DNA of 64,000 nucleotides from Burkholderiales bacterium (GTDB lineage Bacteria; Pseudomonadota; Gammaproteobacteria; Burkholderiales; Burkholderiaceae_C): contig JAKFVA010000016.1 of NCBI GenBank assembly GCA_021732385.1, forward strand, positions 82,369 to 146,368, given 5' to 3'. Below are positions 1 through 9,502 of the stretch, one piece after another (positions within the stretch are counted from its first letter, which is position 1; each line of letters opens with the position of its first letter). The notes under the pieces are model-generated. The model was given only the letters and a program-made list of their open reading frames with translations. It did not search any database and was not told the DNA's origin. The translations under genes were made by a program, and so were the position numbers.

Positions 1-1012
1 CGTCGTGGATGTCGGCAGTACTCACGCCCGCATCTTTGATGGCGGTCCGGCAGGGGGCAATGGTGCGCTCAATCAACTCTTCGACCAATGCTTCCAGCTT
101 GGAGCGGGTCAACTTGATGTTCAAGTGCTTCGGGCCTGATGCATCGGCGGTGATGTAGGGCAGGTTGATGTCGGTTTGGGCGCTGTTAGACAGCTCAATC
201 TTGGCTTTTTCAGCCGCCTCTTTCAGGCGCTGCAAGGCCAGCACGTCTTTGCTCAGATCAACGCCCTGGTCTTTTTTGAACTCGGCAATGATGTGGTCGA
301 TGATGCGCTGGTCAAAGTCTTCGCCGCCCAGGAAGGTGTCGCCGTTGGTTGAAAGCACTTCAAACTGCTTTTCACCGTCAACGTCAGCAATTTCAATGAT
401 CGACACGTCGAAGGTGCCGCCGCCCAGGTCATACACCGCAATCTTGCGATCGCCCTTTTCCTGCTTGTCCAGGCCAAAAGCCAGGGCAGCAGCCGTGGGC
501 TCGTTAATGATGCGCTTGACTTCCAGCCCGGCAATGCGGCCAGCGTCCTTGGTGGCCTGGCGCTGTGCGTCGTTGAAGTAGGCGGGCACGGTAATCACCG
601 CCTCGGTGACCGGCTCGCCCAAATAATCTTCCGCGGTTTTTTTCATCTTGCGCAGAATGTCGGCGCTGACTTGCTGCGCCGACAGCTTTTTGCCGCGCAC
701 ATCGACCCAGGCGTCGCCGTTATCCGCAGCGACAATGGCATAAGGCATCAGCGCAATGTCTTTTTGCACTTCTTTTTCAGTGAACTTGCGGCCAATCAAA
801 CGCTTGATGGCGTACAGCGTGTTCTTGGGGTTGGTCACTGCCTGGCGCTTCGCCGATGCGCCAACAAGCACTTCGCCGTCTTCCTGGTAGGCCACGATGG
901 ATGGCGTGGTGCGTGCGCCTTCGGAGTTTTCAATCACGCGCGGTGTGTTGCCCTCCATGACCGAGACGCAACTGTTGGTGGTGCCCAAGTCGATGCCGAT
1001 GATTCTTCCCAT
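1..1012 (-). CDS. dnaK: Chaperone DnaK (Hsp70), C-terminal part beyond window
   Basis: DnaK is the ATP-driven cytosolic Hsp70 that binds unfolded segments and works with DnaJ and GrpE. About 337 N-terminal residues are visible. They start [18 protein letters not shown], the phosphate-1 loop typical of Hsp70, and include [11 protein letters not shown] near residues 191-201 and [10 protein letters not shown] just before it. Only most of the nucleotide-binding domain is present; the substrate-binding domain and lid lie left of base 1. The gene lies downstream of grpE in the same direction with a 118-base gap, so it probably shares the heat-shock promoter upstream of grpE. Identification rests on near-consensus motifs and is secure. 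Confidence 0.97.
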   Translation of the reverse strand, partial: MGRIIGIDLGTTNSCVSVMEGNTPRVIENSEGARTTPSIVAYQEDGEVLVGASAKRQAVTNPKNTLYAIKRLIGRKFTEKEVQKDIALMPYAIVAADNGDAWVDVRGKKLSAQQVSADILRKMKKTAEDYLGEPVTEAVITVPAYFNDAQRQATKDAGRIAGLEVKRIINEPTAAALAFGLDKQEKGDRKIAVYDLGGGTFDVSIIEIADVDGEKQFEVLSTNGDTFLGGEDFDQRIIDHIIAEFKKDQGVDLSKDVLALQRLKEAAEKAKIELSNSAQTDINLPYITADASGPKHLNIKLTRSKLEALVEELIERTIAPCRTAIKDAGVSTADIHD

Positions 1013-1130
1013 GGTGTACTCCTGCTGATTTTAAAAATTAAGGGGCAAGCCGAAATGAATGCGTTGGCTTGCCGGTATGTGATTAACTTGTGGATAAAAC
1101 GCCAGATTTCAAGCGCGGTTTGAATCCCAT

Positions 1131-1676
1131 TTACTGGGCCGCACTAACGGTAACCAGCGCCGGGCGCAAAACCCGCTCGGCAATCGTGTAGCCCTTTTGC
1201 AGCACCGTGATTACCGTGCCCGCCTCTTGCTCGCTCGGCACAGCGCTGATGGCCTGGTGCTGGTGCGGGTCGAATTTGGTACCCACAGCCGGGTTGATTT
1301 CAATTACCTTGTGGCGCGACAGCGCGCTTTTAAGCTGGTTCAGTGTGGCGCTGGCACCTTCGCGGATTTGCTCGGGGCTGGCATCTTTGATGACCAGGCC
1401 GGTCTCCAGGCTGTCCATCACGGGCAGCAGGCCTTCGGCGAAGCTCTCCACGGCAAACTTGCGTGCCTTGGACACCTCCTCATCAGCACGGCGACGGGTG
1501 TTTTGCAGATCGGCCTGGGCGCGCAGGTATTGCTCGGCCAGTTCAGCGTTTTTTGCCTGCACATCGGCCAACTGGGCTTGCGCTTCTAGCAAAGGGTCAA
1601 TGCTGGTGGGTTCGGTGCTGACGGCAGCGGCTTCTGCGCCGGCTTGGGGGCTGTGGTTTTTTTCAGATTCGGTCAT
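1131..1676 (-). CDS. grpE: Nucleotide exchange factor GrpE
   Basis: GrpE releases ADP from DnaK and so drives the Hsp70 cycle. The 181-residue product has an acidic, disordered N-terminus, a long helix rich in Ala, Gln and Glu (about residues 35-90, with [18 protein letters not shown]), and the C-terminal signature around [21 protein letters not shown]. The start chosen is the first ATG (MTESEKNHS). An in-frame TTG five codons upstream would add MAFST but has less support. The gene precedes dnaK, and a sigma-32-like promoter lies about 35 bases upstream, as expected for a heat-shock operon. Length and motifs match the family. Confidence 0.96.
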   Translation of the reverse strand: MTESEKNHSPQAGAEAAAVSTEPTSIDPLLEAQAQLADVQAKNAELAEQYLRAQADLQNTRRRADEEVSKARKFAVESFAEGLLPVMDSLETGLVIKDASPEQIREGASATLNQLKSALSRHKVIEINPAVGTKFDPHQHQAISAVPSEQEAGTVITVLQKGYTIAERVLRPALVTVSAAQ

Positions 1677-1708
1677 GGTCGAAAAGGCCAAAGTGACAAC
1701 AGCCTTTG

Positions 1709-1736
1709 ATATGCGGGCTAATCACCGCGCTTCAAG
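1709..1736 (-). promoter_or_regulatory. Sigma-32 (heat-shock) promoter for grpE-dnaK
   Basis: Read on the minus strand, CTTGAAG is followed after 13 bases by CCGCATAT. The sigma-32 consensus is CTTGAAA and CCCCATNT, so the -10 box matches 7 of 8 positions. It ends about 30 bases upstream of the grpE ATG. Promoter assignment is by motif only. Confidence 0.7.
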
Positions 1737-1775
1737 TAGGGGGATGGCTTTTTTTGCCGCAAAATGCAAAAAAGC

Positions 1776-1805
1776 GAAAAAAACCGGGCGCAAGTGCAGC
1801 CCGGT
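1776..1805 (-). terminator. Rho-independent terminator after the FKBP gene
   Basis: On the minus strand a 7-bp stem (ACCGGGC / GCCCGGT) is followed by a run of seven T. It lies about 30 bases past the stop of the FKBP gene and separates it from the grpE heat-shock promoter. Confidence 0.8.
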
Positions 1806-1836
1806 ACACCTAACCACCACGAATGGCCAAAAGAAC

Positions 1837-2190
1837 CTAGCTTGTGGTGCCGAGCAACTCGACGTCGAACTTCAAAGTGGCGTTTGGCGGAATCACGCCG
1901 CCTGCGCCGCGCGCGCCATAGCCCAGCTCCGGCGGAATGATGAGGGTGCGCTTGCCACCGACTTGCATGCCTTGCACGCCTTCGTCCCAGCCCTTGATGA
2001 CCATGCCCGCGCCCAGTGAGAAATCAAACGGGCTGCGGCGGTCAACGCTCGAATCAAATTTGGCGCCTTGCGCGCCGTTGTTGTAGAGCCAGCCGGTGTA
2101 GTGCACGGTAACGTGCTGACCCGCAGCAGCCGTAGCGCCGCTGCCCACCTGGGTGTCTTGGTATTGCAGGCCGGAGGGGGTGGTAATCAT
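1837..2190 (-). CDS. FKBP-type peptidyl-prolyl cis-trans isomerase
   Basis: This 117-residue single-domain FKBP catalyses cis-trans isomerisation of prolyl bonds, here in the cytosol because no signal peptide is present. Visible family features are TPSGLQYQD at the N-terminus, VTVHYTGWL near residue 27, [37 protein letters not shown] and the C-terminal [14 protein letters not shown]. The start is the ATG four bases after the stop of the upstream HxlR-family gene; a longer in-frame start would run into that gene and gives non-family sequence. The tight spacing suggests co-transcription with the regulator. Confidence 0.93.
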   Translation of the reverse strand: MITTPSGLQYQDTQVGSGATAAAGQHVTVHYTGWLYNNGAQGAKFDSSVDRRSPFDFSLGAGMVIKGWDEGVQGMQVGGKRTLIIPPELGYGARGAGGVIPPNATLKFDVELLGTTS

Positions 2191-2194
2191 AGGT

Positions 2195-2503
2195 TTACTT
2201 TTTCTTGGCCATGTTGGCCGACCATTTGGTGGCAAAGGCCTGCACATCGTTCAGACGTTTGAGCAAATCAGCGCCCGAGGTGGTCAGGCCGTAGCCGTCA
2301 CCCAGGTGGTCGATCAGACCGGCGTTACGCAATGCCTTGATACGGGTATTAAGCGTGTTGGGGGTGATGCGGCCAACGCTGTCTTGCAGCAGGCGAAAGG
2401 TTTGGGCGTGGCCGTCGCGCAGGGCCCACAGTACGCGCAAGGCGTAGCGTGATTCAAGCAGGTCAAACAGTTGGCTGACGGCGGCGTATTCTTTGGTGCT
2501 CAT
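2195..2503 (-). CDS. HxlR/ArsR-like winged-helix regulator
   Basis: The 102-residue protein is one small winged-helix domain. [20 protein letters not shown] resembles the HxlR opening, where a short helix precedes the 'W--ILW-L--G' segment. [30 protein letters not shown] corresponds to the recognition helix region, and [16 protein letters not shown] to the wing and last helix. It would bind DNA as a dimer. The target is unknown, but the FKBP gene begins four bases downstream, so they probably form a two-gene unit. There are no cysteines, so the redox sensing seen in some HxlR proteins is unlikely. Confidence 0.8.
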   Translation of the reverse strand: MSTKEYAAVSQLFDLLESRYALRVLWALRDGHAQTFRLLQDSVGRITPNTLNTRIKALRNAGLIDHLGDGYGLTTSGADLLKRLNDVQAFATKWSANMAKKK

Positions 2504-2600
2504 GGTGTCTCCCAGGTCAAGGCGGTCTATGGGTGTGGGCAGCCTGCTGGCCGTTTTAAAGCCATTTGTTGCCCCGCAACCGCAATGTAACGCAAATTTT

Positions 2601-2646
2601 GAATTGCTACGACATTAATAGCTGCTAGTGCATGCTAAACGTGGGT
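2601..2646. repeat. Degenerate short intergenic repeat, Comamonadaceae-like
   Basis: The stretch containing TAATAGCTGCTAGTGCATG resembles a short dispersed motif (AATAGCTGCTAGCGC...) that I recall from intergenic DNA of Comamonadaceae. Only one degenerate copy is clear here, so this is weakly supported. The rest of the gap 2504-2658 shows nothing recognisable. Confidence 0.3.
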
Positions 2647-2658
2647 TTCTGGCAAAAA

Positions 2659-4002
2659 TCAATACGCTTTGGGTTGGTCAACCGCATCAAACCAGGCCAG
2701 TAAGCGCTGGGTCACGCGCCCATCGGTGAGCAACTGCAAGTGGCCCATCTCGTGCACGATGGCCTGATTTTCAGGTGCAAAAGCCAATTGCAGCGAGGCG
2801 TCGGGGTGCTGGCCCAGGGCGCTGGCCAGGGGAACCAGGCCGTCGCCAACCCAGTGGTCGCGCAGCTGGTGGCTGCGGCTCGATCCCGGCGCGCTGGTGC
2901 TGGCGGCCAGCGCAAAACACTGCACGCCAGGCGGCAGCGGCACTGGGGTGCGGGTGGCAGGCGCGGCGTCAAAACGGCCCTGGCTGGTCCAGTCTTGCGC
3001 CAGCAAGTGGCCGTGGCGCAGGTCGGTAATACCGGCGCTGCGCACCTGCCCCAGTTTGGCCAGCGGTGCCGACCAGCGCGAGGCGCCCAGCAGCAAATCG
3101 ATGCCGTGGCCAGCACGCTCCAACGGCGCGCCATGGTGTGGTGTGCCCAAGAAGGCAATTTTTTTCAGCAGCGCCAGCCAGTTGCCGGGCGCATTGCTGG
3201 CCTGCGCTTGCTGGCAGGCACTGCGCACCACCAGACCGCCCATGCTGTGCGCCACCACGGCAATTTCGACGACTTGAACGGGCCATTGCGCCACCAGTTG
3301 CTGCAGGTGCAGGGCCAATTCGCGGCCGTTGTCGGAAATATGGCGGCCACTGTTATAGCGCAGATGAACCGGGGTGTAGCCCAGCGTGGCCGCCAGTTCG
3401 CTGGCGTGGCTTGCGCCAGTGCTGCCACTTAGCCACTGCAGGTCGTTCATGCACAGGCCGTGCACCATCAGCACGACTTTGCCTGTAACCGCAGGGTTGC
3501 CTTGCAGCGCGGCGCAGTCAAGTGGCTGGTTTTGAAAGCGCAGGCTCATGGGCGTAGCCAGCGGGTTGTCTGTAGCCGCAAGCTGGTCACCCAGCACGCC
3601 GTTCAGGGCGGCCAGTAGGGCATCGCGCCGGGGGGTGGAAGGGGCTTGGGGGTCCTTAGCTAAAGACTGCAATTGCGCCAGCGTAGCGTCCAGGCCGTTG
3701 CCAACCCAGCCCGTCACGCGCCGCACGCTGCCATAGACAAATCCAGTCAGGCCGGTGGTGCCTCCATCGGGGGCGATACGCACTGGCAGGCCCAGCGTGC
3801 GCAGCACTGACGCATGCACACCCTCAACCACCCGGCTGACCCCCTGTGTGCCCGTAATAGCCAACCGCGCTGCGCCGCGAACATCGGACAGGCGCAGATG
3901 GCGCGCTTTGGGCGGTTGGGTGGCTGGAGCGACTGGAGCGACTGGAGCGACTGGCATGCGGTGGTGTGCAGTGGGTGTTACCAAGATTGTGGCTACAGCC
4001 AT
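2659..4002 (-). CDS. Alpha/beta-hydrolase, PGAP1/lipase-like
   Basis: This 447-residue protein is a predicted serine hydrolase, probably a lipase or esterase. The central part has VVLMVHGLCMNDLQW (oxyanion strand-loop, about residues 172-186) and VVAHSMGGLVVRSA, the nucleophile elbow with Ser in AHSMGG near residue 250. FLGTPHHGAPLER follows, as in PGAP1-like and triacylglycerol lipases. Near the C-terminus VGDGLVPLASALGQHP and a late VHEMGHLQLL are plausible acid and histidine regions. About 90 N-terminal residues before the fold are Ala/Pro rich and carry a VAP tandem repeat. No clear signal peptide is seen. The substrate is unknown. It stands alone, with AT-rich repeat DNA upstream. Confidence 0.8.
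   Translation of the reverse strand: MAVATILVTPTAHHRMPVAPVAPVAPATQPPKARHLRLSDVRGAARLAITGTQGVSRVVEGVHASVLRTLGLPVRIAPDGGTTGLTGFVYGSVRRVTGWVGNGLDATLAQLQSLAKDPQAPSTPRRDALLAALNGVLGDQLAATDNPLATPMSLRFQNQPLDCAALQGNPAVTGKVVLMVHGLCMNDLQWLSGSTGASHASELAATLGYTPVHLRYNSGRHISDNGRELALHLQQLVAQWPVQVVEIAVVAHSMGGLVVRSACQQAQASNAPGNWLALLKKIAFLGTPHHGAPLERAGHGIDLLLGASRWSAPLAKLGQVRSAGITDLRHGHLLAQDWTSQGRFDAAPATRTPVPLPPGVQCFALAASTSAPGSSRSHQLRDHWVGDGLVPLASALGQHPDASLQLAFAPENQAIVHEMGHLQLLTDGRVTQRLLAWFDAVDQPKAY
3924..3954. repeat. 9-bp tandem repeat inside the lipase-like gene
   Basis: The unit CTGGAGCGA occurs just over three times in a row. On the coding (minus) strand it encodes repeated Val-Ala-Pro near residues 18-26. 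The unit keeps the frame, so copy-number change would lengthen or shorten a Pro-rich linker without breaking the gene. Confidence 0.9.
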
Positions 4003-4102
4003 GGGCAGGCAGTAGGTAGACGGGTCTATTGGCGATTGGGAGTGGCGAGTGGGGGTGGCGCAAGTGACTCAAAACGAGTTTGATGCTATTGATTAACTGG
4101 CA

Positions 4103-4331
4103 TTTTTTGATAGCGTTACCCGCACGCTGTATCTGGGTTACAAGCGGTTTTGATACCTAAAAAATGGCTTAAAAATTTGAAAACCGGCGTTTTGAGGCTG
4201 GGAATGGTTCAAAACCGGTTGCAAATTCAAAAAATTCAGAAAAATCGGCTTATTTTTTATACCAAAAGCGCATCAAATCTAGTACAGGCAAGCGGGTAAC
4301 GCTATGGTTTTTGCTATCAATTTTTAGTATT
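4103..4331. repeat. Dispersed intergenic repeat, copy A (MITE-like)
   Basis: This AT-rich, non-coding block has inverted ends. The left end carries GATAGCGTTACCCGC and the right end GCGGGTAACGCTAT. The outer right end (TTGATAGCAAAAACCATAG on the minus strand) matches the left end of copy C. The interior has CCTAAAAAATGGC and GCATCAAATCTAG, both shared with copy D. It fills most of the gap 4003-4316, which has no other recognisable feature. Confidence 0.75.
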
Positions 4332-4571
4332 TTTACTGCTTGAAAGCGGTTTGCGTTGACGCATGAGGGTTAGCTCAAGCGAGCAGCCCTTGAACCAGGC
4401 CAGTGCGCAAAACCACGCAGCGCCCAGCAGGCAACTGAAAGGGCCAACTGCGACGTTGAAACCGTGGTGCAGCCAGGCCCAGTGCTGGCTAGCCCACAGG
4501 CGCAGGGCCACTGCAATTACGCCAGACAAAGCGCTATGCCGACCACGGAGAGCCCATGCGTGTGGCAACAC
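4317..4571 (-). CDS. Small hypothetical protein, doubtful
   Basis: An 84-codon open frame starting with GTG could encode two hydrophobic stretches (about residues 15-35 and 36-60) and a basic tail. I recognise no family. It lies downstream of the rpoD terminator, and its last few codons run into the end of repeat copy A, which argues for either a remnant or a chance frame. No convincing ribosome binding site is visible. Confidence 0.25.
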   Translation of the reverse strand: MLPHAWALRGRHSALSGVIAVALRLWASQHWAWLHHGFNVAVGPFSCLLGAAWFCALAWFKGCSLELTLMRQRKPLSSSKNTKN

Positions 4572-4615
4572 ACTGCCCAGTTACTCCAATAGCCGCACAC
4601 AAACCGGCAGCCATT

Positions 4616-4647
4616 AAAAAGCGCCTGACTCTTTCGAGATCAGGCGC
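4616..4647 (-). terminator. Rho-independent terminator after rpoD
   Basis: Two arms of about nine bases (GCGCCTGA.C / G.TCAGGCGC) enclose a short loop. On the minus strand the stem is followed by TTTTTAA. It lies about 60 bases past the rpoD stop. Confidence 0.85.
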
Positions 4648-4707
4648 AAGATTAGGCGCTTGTGCCGTGCAATGTGTCGCGCAACGTCGTGCAACGGCGG
4701 GCGTGGC

Positions 4708-7140
4708 TTAAACGTCAATAAAGCTGCGCAGCTTGTCGGAGCGGCTGGGGTGCTTGAGCTTGCGCAGCGCCTTGGCTTCAATCTGGCGGATGCGCTCGCG
4801 CGTCACGTCAAACTGTTTGCCCACTTCTTCCAGCGTGTGATCGGACTGCATCTCAATGCCAAAGCGCATGCGCAGCACCTTGGCCTCGCGCGGTGTCAGG
4901 CCATCCAGGATGTCTTTGACGACATCGCGCAGGCCCGCCTGCATGGCCGCTTCAATGGGCGCGGTGTTGGCGCTGTCTTCAATGAAGTCACCCAGGTGCG
5001 AATCGTCATCGTCGCCAATCGGCGTTTCCATGCTGATGGGCTCTTTGGCGATCTTCATGATCTTGCGGATCTTGTCTTCGGGAATCTCCATGCGCTCAGC
5101 CAGCACGCTAGCATCGGGCTCAAAGCCGAACTCCTGCAAATGCTGGCGACTGATGCGGTTCATCTTGTTGATGGTCTCGATCATGTGCACCGGGATGCGA
5201 ATGGTGCGCGCCTGGTCTGCAATTGAACGCGTGATCGCCTGGCGAATCCACCAGGTGGCGTAGGTCGAGAATTTGTAGCCGCGGCGGTATTCAAACTTGT
5301 CCACGGCTTTCATCAGGCCGATGTTGCCTTCTTGAATCAAGTCAAGGAATTGCAGGCCGCGGTTGGTGTATTTCTTGGCAATCGAAATGACCAGGCGCAA
5401 ATTGGCCTCGATCATTTCTTTCTTGGCATCGCGCGAATTTGACTCACCATTGTTCATGCGCTTGTTGATGTCTTTGAGCTCGCCAAGCGGCACCACGACC
5501 TTGGACTGCAAGTCGGTGAGTTTTTGCTGCAAATCCTGGATCGGCGGGATGTTGCGCGCCATGATGGCGCTCCAGGGTTTGCCGGCCACGGCCTGCTTTT
5601 CTACCCACTTGAGATTGAGCAAATTAGCCGGAAAATCCTTGATGAACAAGTCTTGCGACATGCCGCATTTCTCCACAATGATGCGGCGCAATTCGCGCTC
5701 TTTCTTGCGCACATCATCAACCTGGCCACGCACCATGTCGCAGAGTTTTTCAATCGTCTTGGCGGTGAAGCGGATGGTCATCAGCTCTTCCGACAAGGCT
5801 TTTTGCGCCTTCACATAAGCTGGTGTGCCGTAGCCTTCTTTGTCGTAGACGCGGTGAATCGTGTCAAACAGCACGTTCAGGCGATCAAAGCGGGTCAACG
5901 CCTCGCGCTTGAGTTCTTCAAGCTTTTTGGTCAGCGCCTTGGAGCCACCATTGCCATCGTCATCATCGTCGGCGTCGAACTCGTCAAAGTCCTCTTCAGC
6001 CACGTAGTCGTCGGCCTCGTTGGGGTTGGAAAAGCCGTCCACCACGGTGGAAATAACGACCTTGCCTTCACGGATTTCATTGGCTTGGCGCAAGATTTCG
6101 GCAATGGTGGCGGGGCAGGCGGAAATCGCTTCCATCATGGCCATCAAGCCGCCTTCAATGCGTTTGGCAATCTCGATCTCGCCCTCGCGGGTGAGCAACT
6201 CCACCGTGCCCATCTCGCGCATGTACATGCGCACCGGGTCGGTGGTGCGGCCAAACTCGCTGTCTACGGTGGACAGCGCGGCTTCGGCTTCTTCCTCGGC
6301 TTCTTCTTCAGTGGAGGCGGTGGGGCCGGTGCTGGTCAAAAGCAGGGTTTCGGCGTCGGGCATTTGCTCGTAAACCGCCACACCCATGTCGTTCAGCATG
6401 GTGACGACCACTTCCAGCGTCTCAGCGTCAACCAGTTTGTCGGGAAGGTGATCAGAGATTTCGGCATGGGTGAGATAGCCGCGGGTTTTGCCCAGCTTGA
6501 TGAGGGTTTTCAGGCGCTGGCGGCGCTTGGCCTGCTCTTCTTCGGTAAGCACGGTTTCATCAAGGCCAAATTCTTTCATCAAGGCGCGTTCTTTGGCCTT
6601 GCTGATCTTCATGCGCAGCGGCTTGACCTTTTCCGTGCTTTCGGTGGTGGGCTCTTCGGCAAACTCAGCTTCCACATCTGACAAATCAACGTCAGCGCCT
6701 TCAGAAGGCGCGCCGATTTTGGGCTTGCGGCCACGTTTGGCACCGCCTGCGGCAACGCTGGCTGCTTCGGCTTTGGGTGGCCGGCCAGGTTTTTTCTTCA
6801 GTTCCTGGCCTGCGGGCAATGCGGGGGGCAGCAGTTTTTTGGCAGGCGTTTTTACGGCTATTGGAGTAGCAGTCTTGCTGGCAGCACTTTTGGCGGGCGC
6901 GGATTTGGTAGCGGGAGATTTGGCAGGTAATTTGGCAGAGGGCACGGAGACAACTTTCTTGGGGGCGGTGGACTTGGCGAGGGACGCGGCTGGCTTAGCC
7001 AATGGTTTGGCAACCGCTTTTTTGACTGGCGCAACAGCGGCCTTTTTCAGCGGTGCGGCTTTGCCCGCCTTGGCTGATACAGCCTTGGCTTTGGCGGGGA
7101 CGGGTTTTTGTGACTTGGCAGCAGTTTTGGACGCAGGCAT
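4708..7140 (-). CDS. rpoD: Primary sigma factor RpoD (sigma-70)
   Basis: RpoD directs core RNA polymerase to housekeeping promoters. The 810-residue protein opens with about 180 residues dominated by Lys, Ala and Pro ([18 protein letters not shown] repeats), longer than in E. coli. Region 1.1 follows around residues 190-260. [11 protein letters not shown] marks region 1.2, an acidic non-conserved insert carries [11 protein letters not shown], and regions 2.1-2.4 include [19 protein letters not shown] and [15 protein letters not shown]. Region 4.2 ends [20 protein letters not shown]. It lies downstream of dnaG, with its own promoter in the gap, a classic macromolecular-synthesis arrangement without rpsU. 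Identification is secure. Confidence 0.98.
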   Translation of the reverse strand: MPASKTAAKSQKPVPAKAKAVSAKAGKAAPLKKAAVAPVKKAVAKPLAKPAASLAKSTAPKKVVSVPSAKLPAKSPATKSAPAKSAASKTATPIAVKTPAKKLLPPALPAGQELKKKPGRPPKAEAASVAAGGAKRGRKPKIGAPSEGADVDLSDVEAEFAEEPTTESTEKVKPLRMKISKAKERALMKEFGLDETVLTEEEQAKRRQRLKTLIKLGKTRGYLTHAEISDHLPDKLVDAETLEVVVTMLNDMGVAVYEQMPDAETLLLTSTGPTASTEEEAEEEAEAALSTVDSEFGRTTDPVRMYMREMGTVELLTREGEIEIAKRIEGGLMAMMEAISACPATIAEILRQANEIREGKVVISTVVDGFSNPNEADDYVAEEDFDEFDADDDDDGNGGSKALTKKLEELKREALTRFDRLNVLFDTIHRVYDKEGYGTPAYVKAQKALSEELMTIRFTAKTIEKLCDMVRGQVDDVRKKERELRRIIVEKCGMSQDLFIKDFPANLLNLKWVEKQAVAGKPWSAIMARNIPPIQDLQQKLTDLQSKVVVPLGELKDINKRMNNGESNSRDAKKEMIEANLRLVISIAKKYTNRGLQFLDLIQEGNIGLMKAVDKFEYRRGYKFSTYATWWIRQAITRSIADQARTIRIPVHMIETINKMNRISRQHLQEFGFEPDASVLAERMEIPEDKIRKIMKIAKEPISMETPIGDDDDSHLGDFIEDSANTAPIEAAMQAGLRDVVKDILDGLTPREAKVLRMRFGIEMQSDHTLEEVGKQFDVTRERIRQIEAKALRKLKHPSRSDKLRSFIDV

Positions 7141-7349
7141 GAAACGACCCCTACAACAAAAATGAAAGGCGGGTTAAAAATCAGGCGGTTGCCGCACAGT
7201 GCATATGCGGCCAGCAAACACACTGCACAAGAGGGTGGGCGAACATTGGGTGTGCAGTCCTTGCGGTGAAGTGGCCCGTGGATTGGTGTTTAACCCATTT
7301 AACGGAACCGGCCCGGAGGTGCTGCTGTCGCACTTGCTGGTGTGTTTGG

Positions 7350-7377
7350 ATTATACCCAACCACCTGGCATTGCAAA
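7350..7377 (-). promoter_or_regulatory. Sigma-70 promoter for rpoD
   Basis: On the minus strand a consensus TATAAT lies 16 bases after TTTGCA. It sits between the dnaG stop and the rpoD start, leaving an untranslated leader of about 200 bases. I see no RNA gene in the rest of this gap. Confidence 0.55.
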
Positions 7378-7396
7378 CAGCCGGGTTATCAAGCTG

Positions 7397-9346
7397 TCAA
7401 GCTGTTGGGTTGCGGCCGGGTGCCAAGGGTGCTGTAGGCGCTGGCGGATCCAGCGCTTGCAGGCGGCTTTGCAGCTCGCGGTAGCGTGGCAGGTCGCTGC
7501 TGGCAATGGCCTGGGTCTGCTGGGCTTGCAGGTGTTCCTTGAGCAGGCGGTTCAGCAGGTCGTGCAACTCGCTGGTGTTATCGGCGGATTCATTTACTGC
7601 AAGTTGTTGGGCACTGTCCATCAGGCGCAACGTCAGCGGCTGCGCCGGGTGCGCGGCCAGGCCCTCGCGCAGCGCGGCCCAGGGCAGCGGGCCGTGTTCG
7701 TGCAGTTGGGCATCAAGCCAGACGAACAGCGGGCCATGTGGCGCGGGCAGTTCGCATAGCAGTGCCTGCATTTCATGCGAGAGGCTGGGCCAGTGCGCGC
7801 TGTGGCCCAGTAACAGGCGGGCGGCGTGGTCGGCGCGGCTAGCGGGCAGTTGGCGGCCTGCCCAGCGCCTGCCGGTGGCGCTGTATAGCGGTGCTTTGGG
7901 GCTGCGGCTTTTATCTAGTGCGTAACTGTTGCTGCTGTTGGGGTAGCGGCCAGCCGCTTCTGGTGTGGCGGCATCGGGTTGGCCCGCGTCACCGGTGCGC
8001 GGTGGGTAATTGCTGCGGCGTGCTGCATTGCCTGCTTTGGCGCTGCCACCCCACAGTTGCAGCAGTTCGCGGCTGTCGAGCTGGACCCGCTCGGCAATTT
8101 CGCCCATCAATTGGCGCTTGAAAGCACCATCGGGCAGGGGCGTCCACAGCGGCTGGGCCTGGCTGGCAAAGCGGGCGCGGCCTTCGGCGCTTTGCAGATC
8201 GCAGCCTTCGCTGGCGGCTTGCAGCATGAAGCGGCTAAGGGGCAGCGCCGCATCAATTTTTTGCGCAAAAGCGGCGTTGCCAAATTCGCGGATGAAGCTG
8301 TCGGGATCGTGCTCGGGCGGCAGGAACAAGAATTTGACACTGCGCACGTCGCTGGCGTGTGGCAACGCGGCGTGCAAGGCTTTGTGCGCCGCGCGCTGGC
8401 CGGCGGCGTCGCCGTCAAAGCTGAAGACCACGGCGTCGGTAAAGCGAAACAGCTTTTGCACATGCTCGGCTGTGCAGGCGGTGCCCAGCGTGGCCACGGT
8501 ATTGGGAAAACCCAGTTGCGCTAGCGCCACCACGTCCATATAACCCTCTGTAACGAGGGCGTAGCCATGCTCGCGCAGCGCGGTGCGGGCTTCAAACAGG
8601 CCGTAGAGTTCATGGCCTTTGCTAAACACCGGGGTTTCGGGCGAGTTGAGGTACTTGGGCTTTTCGTCCCCCAGCACGCGCCCGCCAAAGCCAATGCATT
8701 CGCCCTTGACATTGCGGATAGGAAACATAATGCGGTCGCGAAAACGGTCGTAGCGCTTGGCGTTGTCGGCATCATCTTCATTGACGATGACCAAGCCGCT
8801 CTCAGCCAGCAGCGGGTCGTCGTATTGTGGGAACACGCCAGCCAGCGTGCGCCAGCCCTCGGGCGAATAGCCGATGCCAAAGGCTTTGGCGACCTCACCC
8901 GACAGGCCGCGCCCCTTGAGGTAGGCAATGGCTTTGGGTGAGGTCTTGAGCTGCTTTTTGTAGGCCTCGGCGGCTTTCTCCAGCACATCAGACAGCGTGG
9001 CGCGCTTGTCGCGCTGGGCGGCGGCTTGCGCGCGGTCTTGCGGCGAAAGGTCTTCTTCAGGCACTTGCAGGCCAACTTGCTGGGCCAGGTCTTTGACGGC
9101 TTCGATAAAGCCCATGCTCAGGTGATCCATCAAAAACCCGATGGCGTTGCCGTTTTTGCCGCAACCAAAGCAGTGGTAGAACTGTTTGGACGGGCTCACG
9201 GTGAATGAAGGCGATTTTTCCGCATGAAACGGACACAGCCCCGAGAAATTGGCCCCGGCCTTTTTAAGCTGCACATGGCGGCCCACCACCTCTGCCACGT
9301 CCACGCGGGCAATCAGCTCTTGCAGAAATGAGGGGGGGATGGCCAT
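7397..9346 (-). CDS. dnaG: DNA primase DnaG
   Basis: DnaG makes RNA primers at the replication fork. The 649-residue protein begins with the CHC2 zinc-binding domain (CPFHAEKSPSF about residue 39 and YHCFGCGKNGNAIGF about residue 58). The TOPRIM core carries VTEGYMDVVAL, with the catalytic Glu about residue 270, and FSFDGDAAGQRAA near residue 310. The last 150 residues form the DnaB-binding domain, and the linker is Pro/Ala-rich. It is upstream of rpoD and downstream of a short-chain dehydrogenase in the same direction. Length is normal for the family. Confidence 0.97.
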   Translation of the reverse strand: MAIPPSFLQELIARVDVAEVVGRHVQLKKAGANFSGLCPFHAEKSPSFTVSPSKQFYHCFGCGKNGNAIGFLMDHLSMGFIEAVKDLAQQVGLQVPEEDLSPQDRAQAAAQRDKRATLSDVLEKAAEAYKKQLKTSPKAIAYLKGRGLSGEVAKAFGIGYSPEGWRTLAGVFPQYDDPLLAESGLVIVNEDDADNAKRYDRFRDRIMFPIRNVKGECIGFGGRVLGDEKPKYLNSPETPVFSKGHELYGLFEARTALREHGYALVTEGYMDVVALAQLGFPNTVATLGTACTAEHVQKLFRFTDAVVFSFDGDAAGQRAAHKALHAALPHASDVRSVKFLFLPPEHDPDSFIREFGNAAFAQKIDAALPLSRFMLQAASEGCDLQSAEGRARFASQAQPLWTPLPDGAFKRQLMGEIAERVQLDSRELLQLWGGSAKAGNAARRSNYPPRTGDAGQPDAATPEAAGRYPNSSNSYALDKSRSPKAPLYSATGRRWAGRQLPASRADHAARLLLGHSAHWPSLSHEMQALLCELPAPHGPLFVWLDAQLHEHGPLPWAALREGLAAHPAQPLTLRLMDSAQQLAVNESADNTSELHDLLNRLLKEHLQAQQTQAIASSDLPRYRELQSRLQALDPPAPTAPLAPGRNPTA

Positions 9347-9414
9347 TGGGCAAGCTTAACGGGGCTGCGCCAGCGGCTTTGCGGGTTGAAGCGCGGGCAA
9401 ATGCCTGTTTTTGC

Positions 9415-9500
9415 AGAATTTCAGGCCAATTTCGACCATAAAAAAGACCTAAAACCTAATCAGTACCTGCGGGTAACGCTATCAAAAATTACTATCAAAA
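9415..9500. repeat. Dispersed intergenic repeat, copy B (partial)
   Basis: Only the right end is recognisable: GCGGGTAACGCTATCAAAAA followed by TTACTATCAAAAAG, matching the ends of copies A, C and D. The left end is missing or too degraded. It fills the gap between dnaG and the dehydrogenase gene. Confidence 0.6.
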
Positions 9501-9502
9501 AG

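Noticed and set aside
5524..6681. A 385-codon frame opposite rpoD
   Set aside because: Composition is of the same shadow type, and the rpoD coding strand explains the region fully.
7141..7396. A small RNA or tRNA in the dnaG-rpoD gap
   Set aside because: No cloverleaf or strong conserved hairpin was found; only a promoter is visible.
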